Shown here: positions 26,417 to 34,098 of the stretch, one piece after another | Layout: each line of letters begins with the position of its first letter | Numbering within the stretch: position 1 is the first letter of the stretch | DNA from: an uncultured Actinomyces sp. | GTDB taxonomy: Bacteria > Actinomycetota > Actinomycetes > Actinomycetales > Actinomycetaceae | Assembly: GCA_900545825.1 (NCBI GenBank) | Contig: URAS01000009.1 | Coordinates: forward strand, 1-64,000 | Reading direction: 5' to 3' | DNA: 64,000 nt | The notes under the pieces: model-generated | Seen by the model: only the letters and a program-made list of their open reading frames with translations | What the model was told of the DNA's origin: nothing | The model's database searches: none | Program-made: the position numbers and the translations under genes

Positions 26417-29400
26417 ATGCGGATAGTGATTTCTCCCGATGGCAACGAACGAGTTTTCGCTATCACCAACCTGTCGCCAACAACGACGCTCGCGCAAATC
26501 CTCGATATGGCCAACGCCGATCGTCGAGACTGGGGTGAACGGTGTTGGGTCGACGGCGTCGCCTACCCGGCGGATACCGAATGTGGCGATATTCCGCTGG
26601 TTGAGGGCGCCGTTATATCGAACAGCGCCCCGCCGCGTCGCGTGGGATGGACCGTTGCGATTGCTGCGGGAAACCACAGCGGCACGTGTTTCCCTCTGGA
26701 CGAGACACGGCCGTGTCGCGTGGGGCGCAGCCCGGATGCGGATATCACGATCGATTCGCCGTCGGTGTCGTGGTCGCATTGCGTCCTCGTCATCCGCGAT
26801 CACCACGTGTGGGTGACCGACGACCACTCGTCGAACGGGACGTTTGTCGACGGCGTGCGGCTTGATCCCGACGGCGGCGGGCGTGAAGTCCACGCGGACA
26901 CGGTGATCGGCGTGGGCGGCGCCTGCCTGATGGTGAGCAACCGCGCCGCCGAGGACGCCGCGCCCCCACACGGATACCCGGGCGCCACGCACACCCTGGC
27001 GTTCAACCGGCCGCCGCGCCCGGCCCTGCCGCACCATCCGCGCGCGCTGACCGTGCCCGTCAAGCACGAGACCGCGAAGCCGACCAAGTTTTCGTGGATC
27101 AGCGTCCTCGTTCCGCTGCTTATGGCCGTCGCCATGGTGGCGATGATGCATTCGATTCGATTCGGAATGATCGCCCTCCTCTCTCCCGTGATGGCCGTCG
27201 GGTCGTGGTGGGAGCAAAAGCACCGCTCGGCCTCCAGCACCGTCGAGGCCGAGGAGGACTACGTCGCGGCACTGCAGAAATTCCGCACCGATATCGGCGA
27301 GGCCGCCACGATCGAGCGGCGACGCGTCAGCAAAGAGACGCCGTTCCCCCACCTGTCCCGCGAGGTTGCCACGACGGGCGCGGCGTCGTTGTGGCAGGTC
27401 AGGCCCTCGCACGTCGACTATTGGCGCGCCCACGCCGGCATTGCCGATGTGCCTTTCGCCGTGCCTGTGGAACAGCGCAGTCAGCGCTGTGACGAGCGTG
27501 CCCAACGCGTGATTGACGACGCGGTCATTCCTGCCTGCCCGGTCACGGTGAATTTCGTCGACGGCGCGGTGGGCATTTGGGGTAATCGCGCGGAATCGTT
27601 GGCATTGGCTCGCTCGCTGGTCACGCAGGTTGCCACGCGAATTGGGCCCGCGGATTTGCGCATCGGCATTTTCGCCGACAAAGCCCAGTGGGAACAATGG
27701 CGGTGGCTGGCGTGGCTGCCGCACACCCAGGTGGGCAGCTCGAATCCGCACGATCGCTGGCTGGGCACCGACGAGCAAACCACGAGGTCGCTGCTGCGGC
27801 AGCTGCATGAGCACCGCGGCTCGATGGCGACGCCGTCGTTCTTGGCGATTATCGACAGCCCCGCCCTCCTTGCGGGACGCGATAATACGCTGCGCGAGAT
27901 TCTCGAATGGAGAGAGGAACCCGCGAAAGCCGGGCACGATCGGCCGATTAGCGCGATCATCCTGGCCGAGCACCCCGACCAGCTGCCCGCCGCGTGTCAC
28001 ACCGTCATTCACGCGAAGTACGACGCCGCCCTCGACGTGACTATTCCGTCGGCGCACGTCACCATTCCGGACGCCATTGGCTGTCTGGTTGACGAGCCGA
28101 CGGCAACCGACTGGAGTCGGCGGCTCGCCCGCTTCGACGATCCCGAGACCCGCGAAAGCTCGGCGATGCTGCCCTCGCTGGTTCATCTTTTCGACCTGCT
28201 CGGCGTGGACCGCCACGTCGACGCCGCCGACATCGCCGCGCTGTGGCGCGAGGGCGACGATTACCGCACGCCGCTCGGCGTGTCGTACGACGGGACGTAC
28301 TGGTTCGACCTCGTCCACGACGGCCCGCACGGCCTCGTCGGTGGCACCACCGGCTCGGGCAAGAGTGAGCTGCTGCGGTCGCTGATCGCCGGGTTGGCCG
28401 CGCGGGTCGACGCCCAGCATCTGACGTTCGTCCTCGTCGATTTCAAGGGCGGCGCGGCTTTCGCCAGGCTCAACGAGCTGCCGCACACGATCGGCACGCT
28501 GTCTAACCTCGAGGCATCGCTCGCCTATCGCGCGCTGCGGGCGTTGGAGGCAGAAATGCTGTACCGCCAGCAGAAATTCGCCGAGGCCGGCGAGAACGTC
28601 GACAGCATCGACGCCTATATGGCGACGAATCCAAAGACTCCGATGCCGCGCCTGCTCGTCGTTGTCGACGAGTTCGCCCAGCTGGCCAAGGAGTACCCGG
28701 ACGTCTTGTCCTCGCTCGTGTCGATCGGCGCGGTCGGGCGTACGCTGGGCGTCCACATGATCCTCGCGACGCAGCGGCCCGAGGGCGCCCTCAACGACGA
28801 CATCCTCGCCAACACGAACATGCGCACCGCCCTTCGGGTGCAAAACGCCGAGAGCTCGTCGGCCATCATCTCCGTTCCCGACGCCGCCAGCATTGGGCGT
28901 AATCAGCGGGGCCGCGCCTATATCCGTTTGGGCGAGGGGGACATCACGCCCATTCAGACGGCCCTGGTCACCGGCGTGTCCGACGCGGCCGACACGACCA
29001 GCGTGTATGCCGACGAGGTCGTCCTCGGGACCCCGCCGCCCGACCACATGGCCGCCGTCGCGACGGACGCCGAGGCCGACATGGATCTGCTCATCGAGGC
29101 GATCAGCCGCGCCCACGAGGACGCCGGCTACGCCCAACCGCGACCGGTGTGGCCGACTCCGCTGGGGGCGTCGGTGCGGCTGCTGCTGTCGGACCAGGCA
29201 GAGGCCGATTCGACCGAGCGGGCCGTCACCGCCTGCGCCGGGGAGACGATCGTAACCGCCTTGGCCGACGACCCCGGTCATCAGCGGCAATACGCGACCG
29301 GGTGGGCGCCTGATCAGGGGAATCTCCTGCTTGTCGGCGTTCCGGGCTCCGGGACGACGACCGCCCTGACGTCGTTGGCCCTGTCGCTTGCCGCGACGCG

Positions 29401-30661
29401 CGACCCCGCGACGACGGATTTCCTTTTCCTCGACATGGGGACGCACGGCCTGGAACCGCTGACGGCTTTGCCGCACTGCCGCGGATATGCCGGCTCGGGT
29501 ACCGCCAACGAAGAAATTCAGCGGCGGCTGTTGCGCTATCTCGCCGAGGAACTCGATCGGCGGACGGCGACGCCCGGGGCGTATCCCGATCTCTATGTGT
29601 TTGTCGATGGTTTGGCGACTCTTCGCGACCAATATGACGACGCGGACGGCCTCGACTTACTCGAGCTTTTTTATGGCGTGTGGGGCACCGGCTCCGCCGT
29701 CGGCATCCACCTGGTCGCGACGACCTCGCGGCCCAAGGCCATTCCCACCGCGATCAGCGAAGTCACCGTCCAAAAGTGGCTATTCCGCCTGGCCGAGGAT
29801 TATGACTACAGCATGTTCGGGGTGTCTCGAGACAATCTTCCTCAGGCGGTTCCGGGGCGATATGTTGACGTCCTTTCGGGGCATCATGCCCACGTTGCAA
29901 CGCCCGACGATTTCAACGAGGCCATCCGGGAAATCGCGGACACGGGGCCGCGCATTTCTCGGCCCCCGCTCATCGCCACGCTGCCGGCGATTGTCGATGT
30001 CCGCGAGTTGGACCACGGGGCCGTGATCGGCCCGGAGAAGTGGACGATTCCCGTCGGCCTCAGCGAGGCCACGCTCGGCCAGGTCGACCTCGAGCTGTGG
30101 CCCGGCGAGCACCTGCTGGTTGCGGGGCCGGCGCGGTCCGGCAAGTCCACGCTCGTCAGCGCGATCGCGACCGAGCTGCGCAACGCCGCCCGTCAGCAGG
30201 GCGAGGCACTCGATGTTTACGTGATGGCGCCTCCGCGGTCGCCGCTTGGCCACCAGGGTCTGGGCACGACGATCACTCCCAGCAAGGCCACGCACCTGCT
30301 GGTCCCGGCCCAGATCACGGATGTGCCCACGCTCCTGGTCATTGACGACGCCGGCCAGATTGGCGAAGCGGATCAGGGCCTCAGGGAGCTCATTGAGGCC
30401 AATAACGCCAACGTTCACATCATCGTCGCCGGACGAAACGACGATTTCCGTGGCCGCTACGGCGATTGGACAACGCTGGTGCGGAGGTCGGGTGCAGGCG
30501 TTCTCTTGCAACCGAACGTTGACTATGACGGCGATCTGCTCGGAATCAGGCTGGATCGGCGTCCGCCGGTCACGATGACCGTTGGCCGCGGCTACGCCTG
30601 CTCGAACCGAACCGCGGAACTTATCCAGTCGATCTCGATGACGGAAGCGTACGATGACTAA
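26417..30661 (+). CDS. FHA-containing FtsK/SpoIIIE ATPase, EssC/EccC-like
   Basis: 1414 residues. Residues 1-75 look ubiquitin-like (TLAQILDMANAD, PLVEGAVIS), similar in style to YukD/EsaB. An FHA domain follows (about 95-160; CRVGRSPDADITIDSPSVSW, HSSNGTFVDG). Two membrane helices lie near 225-265. Three P-loop modules follow. Module 1 has Walker A GGTTGSGKS (about 642) and Walker B LLVVVDEFAQL. Module 2 is degenerate, GVPGSGTTT at about 974, lacking the Lys, with VFVDGLATL. Module 3 has GPARSGKST at about 1237 and TLLVIDDAGQ. This is the EssC/EccC architecture, the motor of type VII secretion. The start has AAGG upstream, and the stop overlaps the kinase gene by eight bases. EssB/EssA or EccB/D/E homologues are not in this window. 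Confidence 0.92.
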   Translation: MRIVISPDGNERVFAITNLSPTTTLAQILDMANADRRDWGERCWVDGVAYPADTECGDIPLVEGAVISNSAPPRRVGWTVAIAAGNHSGTCFPLDETRPCRVGRSPDADITIDSPSVSWSHCVLVIRDHHVWVTDDHSSNGTFVDGVRLDPDGGGREVHADTVIGVGGACLMVSNRAAEDAAPPHGYPGATHTLAFNRPPRPALPHHPRALTVPVKHETAKPTKFSWISVLVPLLMAVAMVAMMHSIRFGMIALLSPVMAVGSWWEQKHRSASSTVEAEEDYVAALQKFRTDIGEAATIERRRVSKETPFPHLSREVATTGAASLWQVRPSHVDYWRAHAGIADVPFAVPVEQRSQRCDERAQRVIDDAVIPACPVTVNFVDGAVGIWGNRAESLALARSLVTQVATRIGPADLRIGIFADKAQWEQWRWLAWLPHTQVGSSNPHDRWLGTDEQTTRSLLRQLHEHRGSMATPSFLAIIDSPALLAGRDNTLREILEWREEPAKAGHDRPISAIILAEHPDQLPAACHTVIHAKYDAALDVTIPSAHVTIPDAIGCLVDEPTATDWSRRLARFDDPETRESSAMLPSLVHLFDLLGVDRHVDAADIAALWREGDDYRTPLGVSYDGTYWFDLVHDGPHGLVGGTTGSGKSELLRSLIAGLAARVDAQHLTFVLVDFKGGAAFARLNELPHTIGTLSNLEASLAYRALRALEAEMLYRQQKFAEAGENVDSIDAYMATNPKTPMPRLLVVVDEFAQLAKEYPDVLSSLVSIGAVGRTLGVHMILATQRPEGALNDDILANTNMRTALRVQNAESSSAIISVPDAASIGRNQRGRAYIRLGEGDITPIQTALVTGVSDAADTTSVYADEVVLGTPPPDHMAAVATDAEADMDLLIEAISRAHEDAGYAQPRPVWPTPLGASVRLLLSDQAEADSTERAVTACAGETIVTALADDPGHQRQYATGWAPDQGNLLLVGVPGSGTTTALTSLALSLAATRDPATTDFLFLDMGTHGLEPLTALPHCRGYAGSGTANEEIQRRLLRYLAEELDRRTATPGAYPDLYVFVDGLATLRDQYDDADGLDLLELFYGVWGTGSAVGIHLVATTSRPKAIPTAISEVTVQKWLFRLAEDYDYSMFGVSRDNLPQAVPGRYVDVLSGHHAHVATPDDFNEAIREIADTGPRISRPPLIATLPAIVDVRELDHGAVIGPEKWTIPVGLSEATLGQVDLELWPGEHLLVAGPARSGKSTLVSAIATELRNAARQQGEALDVYVMAPPRSPLGHQGLGTTITPSKATHLLVPAQITDVPTLLVIDDAGQIGEADQGLRELIEANNANVHIIVAGRNDDFRGRYGDWTTLVRRSGAGVLLQPNVDYDGDLLGIRLDRRPPVTMTVGRGYACSNRTAELIQSISMTEAYDD

Positions 30662-32648
30662 TCCTCAAGGAACGGAATTCGGGTCCGACTACATCGTCTT
30701 TGACCGGATCGGCAGTGGAGCATCAGGCATCGTTTATCGGGCGACCCAGAAGAGCACCGGTGTACCCGTCGCCGTCAAGTTTCTCCGCGACGAATACGGT
30801 GAGGACCCCGAGATTATTCAGCGGTTCGTCACCGAACGATCCAGCCTCATCGGCCTTGCCGATCCGCACATCATTGAGACCCGCGACTTGGTGCTCGATG
30901 CCGGGCGAATGGGCATCGTCATGGAATATGCCGCGGGCCCCACGCTCCGGCAGGTCATTCACACCGAGGGCACCCTGCGGCCTGCCGACGCCCTCGTTAT
31001 TGCGCACGAGATTCTCGGTGCGCTTTCCGCCGCACACCGCCACGGCGTTGTGCACCGCGATATCAAGCCCGACAACATCATCCTTAGGACACCCGAGTCC
31101 GCCACCGATCCCGGCGTGAAAGTCGCCGACTTCGGCATTGCCAAGATTCTCGGAAATCGTTCCCGCACGACCCACATGGTCGGCACCCCCGAATACATGG
31201 CGCCCGAGCTTATCCAGTCGGCCAGCGCCGAACCCGGCGTCGACGTCTACGCGCTGGGCATTTGTCTGTATGAAATGCTGGCCGGGCGCACGCCCTTCGC
31301 CCACGAGGACGCCAATCCGTTCTCGATCGCGCACCATCACGTCTCGAGCGTCGTGCCGCCCATCGACGGCCTCGACGCCGGGCTCGCCGCGGTGCTTGCG
31401 ACGTTGCTTGAAAAGGATCCCGCTCGCCGGCCGTCGGCGGACAAGGCGATCGGCCTGGTCGACGCGGCGGCGCCGACCGTGGCGGACGCGCCCGCGCTTC
31501 CGCGAGTCACCCAGACGCCCTCGTTTCACCAGGCCACCGTGCTGCGGGCACCCCGCCAAGCCGAGGAAGCGCCGGCGGTTGCCCCGGCGCCCGAGAGTCC
31601 AGCGGCCGTGGCGGCCTGCGCCGAACAGCTCCCGACGTTGCCCGCGCCGAGCACGGCGACCGTCTTGAAGCCGCAGGCACGCTCGCGCATCGCCGTCGAG
31701 GCCGGTGCGGAGACTCCAGCGAAGCCGCGTCCGCGGCTGGTCGACCTCGCATCTCGGGTTCGCGATTTCGTCACGGCGAGCCGCCCCCGCGTTGTCGCGT
31801 GTCTCGTCTGCGTCGCCCTTGCCTGCTGCGGCCTCGGCGGGTGGGGGTGGCACAGTGCCCGCGCCCATCGGGGTATCGCCAGCACGTCCGTGACGATCGA
31901 AGACGAAACGCTGCCGTCCGGCCTCGTTATTTCTCGCCGGCTTTCATGGGATCGGGATGCCCAGACGCTGACCTATCGCCTCACCTACAAGACAACGAAA
32001 GCGACAATATCCGGGCAGATATTTGAGGCTATTCCGTCGCCAACTGGAGGGTGTGCATCCGTGCGTTGGAAGGGCGCCCCGGCGAAAAAGCACTCGCCGG
32101 CACTGACCTCTATCAAGGCACGTTGCGGATGGTCGATCCAGCTGCCGCCCATCACGAGGTCGTCACCCGTCACCGCACGGGCGACGATCACGACGGCGGG
32201 ATGGGTCCCATCTGCGCGAACGGACCTCTCGGCGTGGCTCCACAAGCAGCATCTCAGCACCCTGCACGACCTCGACGACACGCACACGACGTCGACCGCC
32301 TATCCGCTTCAGCGCCTGCGCGGAATGACGTTATCGATGCCTGGTTCTATCGATCAGGGCGCGTTAATTCCCGTGTCGATCATTGGAAAGTGGCCATCCG
32401 GAGACAACACGTTGACGCCCGTTTACACGAGTCCGGCGACAGGACCGGCGACCTCCATTCTTTCCGACATTACCGGCGGACACCTCAACCAGTTCCGCTT
32501 TGACGATCGCTGCTCGGGCGCCGTCGCGGTGACGCCCGACGGCCACGACCTTTCCGCCCTCCACCCCGCCACCTGCAGCGTCGGTGCCGTCATCGGCAAC
32601 TACGACGTCAAGCAGGTCCCGCTGACGATCGTGGGATTGGGCTCCTGA
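30654..32648 (+). CDS. Transmembrane Ser/Thr protein kinase, PknB-like
   Basis: 664 residues. The kinase domain (about 10-270) has the glycine loop IGSGASGIVY, VAVKFL, catalytic loop HRDIKPDN (about 134-141), DFG and APE motifs (GTPEYMAPEL) and KDPARRPS. An Ala/Pro-rich linker (270-365) leads to one membrane helix (about 380-398) and an outside domain of about 260 residues that is not PASTA-like and contains several cysteines. The gene overlaps the FtsK-like gene by eight bases, so the two are coupled. The likely target is a Thr-containing peptide read by the FHA domain of that ATPase (inference). Control of secretion by phosphorylation is the attractive hypothesis. Confidence 0.92.
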   Translation: MTNPQGTEFGSDYIVFDRIGSGASGIVYRATQKSTGVPVAVKFLRDEYGEDPEIIQRFVTERSSLIGLADPHIIETRDLVLDAGRMGIVMEYAAGPTLRQVIHTEGTLRPADALVIAHEILGALSAAHRHGVVHRDIKPDNIILRTPESATDPGVKVADFGIAKILGNRSRTTHMVGTPEYMAPELIQSASAEPGVDVYALGICLYEMLAGRTPFAHEDANPFSIAHHHVSSVVPPIDGLDAGLAAVLATLLEKDPARRPSADKAIGLVDAAAPTVADAPALPRVTQTPSFHQATVLRAPRQAEEAPAVAPAPESPAAVAACAEQLPTLPAPSTATVLKPQARSRIAVEAGAETPAKPRPRLVDLASRVRDFVTASRPRVVACLVCVALACCGLGGWGWHSARAHRGIASTSVTIEDETLPSGLVISRRLSWDRDAQTLTYRLTYKTTKATISGQIFEAIPSPTGGCASVRWKGAPAKKHSPALTSIKARCGWSIQLPPITRSSPVTARATITTAGWVPSARTDLSAWLHKQHLSTLHDLDDTHTTSTAYPLQRLRGMTLSMPGSIDQGALIPVSIIGKWPSGDNTLTPVYTSPATGPATSILSDITGGHLNQFRFDDRCSGAVAVTPDGHDLSALHPATCSVGAVIGNYDVKQVPLTIVGLGS

Positions 32649-32691
32649 TCGTGGGTCACGGCAGCACGGCGCACGCTTGATAGGGTTTGCT

Positions 32692-33722
32692 GGCTCTTCA
32701 CAGATTGTGGTGTAGTTGGTGTCTGAAGCCTCCGGTTTCGAGGAGGGCGCAGGCGATGTAGTGGGTGAGGTTGCGGAAGCCGAGGGCGGAGCCGCGCAGG
32801 CGTTCGAGGCGGCCGTTGATGGCTTCGGTGTGTCCGTTCGAGGTTCCCGGATGCGTGAAGAACGCGAGGATATCGTCTTTGTGTCGGTTCAGGGTCCGCC
32901 CCAGCCTACCGAGTTCTTTCAAGTCCTTCGGCACTCCCTTCGCGATGGTCCCTATCAGCTGGTTCATCGCGAAACCAGCGAAGCCGTGGTGTTCTTCGCG
33001 GCAGATCGCAACGATGTTCTGGTAGACATTCCAGGTCACCTCGACCGGGGCATGAGCCGCGGTAGCAAACAAGGCCTCGAGACGTTCATGCCCGGCCGGG
33101 GTAAGGAACTCCCAGCTCGTCAACAGGGGTTTACGGGACCCATACAGTGGGTCACCAGCCCGTCCGCGCCGGCTAAAGATCTCTTGCTGGGTGCGTTGAC
33201 GCGTCTTATCCACAGCATCGGCGGCAAGCTTGACAACATGGAAGGGATCCATCACCGCCACAGCGTCAGGCAACTGCTCGGCGGTACGGGAGAGTTTCGC
33301 ACGCTCTGCTACGGCGCGGGTAATGTCGTATCGCCACAGGTTTCCGCGGCCACGACAGGCATAGCGGCGTAGCTTCACCACCAGGGTCGTGGGGCGGTGT
33401 CCAAAGGGGACATGCGCGCTTTCTGCGGATCATCGTGCCGCGCGAGAAGCCCCGGGCCCCCACGAGGAACACCAGGGAGTCGTTGTGGCTGGTCGGGCCT
33501 GAATCCAGGCGTGATCAGTCTCGAGGTGTTGGCCGGTCGCGACGAGGCCGAGCTCGTCAAGACGGGTGAACCTAGTCAGGTCCGAGGTCAAGAAGGTAGC
33601 CTGGTCCACATCGAGGTCCTTTTTTGGTGGTTATTTAACAGACACCATTAAGGACCTCGACCTCTACCCCCAACACGTCACGCCCCCCGACACGGCCATC
33701 CACCCCCTGAAATACGAAGAGC
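32692..33722 (-). mobile_element. ISL3-family insertion sequence remnant
   Basis: Perfect 8-bp ends GGCTCTTC (32692-32699) and GAAGAGCC (33715-33722) bracket the decayed ISL3 transposase gene, consistent with ISL3-type terminal repeats. I see no matching direct repeats outside them. An 11-bp inverted repeat (TCGAGGTCCTT at 33611-33621 with AAGGACCTCGA at 33650-33660) lies inside the upstream end. The element sits exactly between the kinase gene and the immunity candidate of the second YD-repeat locus, so it may have removed sequence between them. Confidence 0.6.
32698..33609 (-). pseudogene. ISL3-family transposase, decayed
   Basis: The N-terminus (GTG at 33609, VDQATFLTSDLTRFTRLDEL) is frameshifted. 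The main open part from 33381 reads VKLRRYACRGRGNLWRYD, the ISL3 zinc-finger/HTH region, then jumps at RAKLSR to TAEQLPDAVAVMDPFHVVKL. About 110 residues between them, including part of the DDE catalytic core, are missing. The C-terminal DDE_ISL3 part (TSNGHTEAINGRLERLRGSA) is complete. It cannot be active. Confidence 0.88.
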
Positions 33723-33726
33723 CTCT

Positions 33727-34098
33727 TTACGGCTTCCTTCCCCGCCATAAATGGCGAATACCCCTTCTTTTCACTTCATACAAATAAAACTGAATAAAAC
33801 CTTCCGAATGGAGCTCCACCTCAACCCTCCCAGTGCCATCGAACTGCGCAATTGAAACTAATCCTTTACCGGAAACCGTTAGTATACCATCACGCGAAGT
33901 AGCTTCAACCGGCAGGTCTATTTCGATTCGAAAGCCCTCACCTCGAACAATACACACTTCACCCTTACACAACACCTCTCTCGCCTGGTAAGTATTATCG
34001 TAGGGCCGCCCTACCCAGCCATCCTTAAGTAAGACCCCAAAAGGACCGCGCGTTAGAAGTTCTCTCATTTCATCAAAGGTAAGAGACGTATCACTCAA
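33727..34098 (-). CDS. Putative immunity protein of YD-repeat locus 2
   Basis: 123 residues from a TTG at 34098. No signal peptide or membrane helix; short alternating strands (VCIVRGEGFRIEIDLPVEAT, GRVEVELHSEGFIQFYLYEV) suggest a compact cytoplasmic beta-rich protein. Its start overlaps by eight bases the stop (34091-34093) of the toxin tip read in its restored frame, a translational coupling typical of toxin-immunity pairs. The gene is clearly AT-richer than the surrounding metabolic genes. The stop lies five bases from the end of the ISL3 remnant. I recognise no family; function is inferred from position. Confidence 0.7.
   Translation of the reverse strand: MSDTSLTFDEMRELLTRGPFGVLLKDGWVGRPYDNTYQAREVLCKGEVCIVRGEGFRIEIDLPVEATSRDGILTVSGKGLVSIAQFDGTGRVEVELHSEGFIQFYLYEVKRRGIRHLWRGRKP

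Noticed and set aside
26363..29632. Long minus-strand open frame opposite the FtsK-like gene (1089 codons)
   Set aside because: Arg/His/Gln-rich shadow of the real gene, no motifs, no ribosome binding site.
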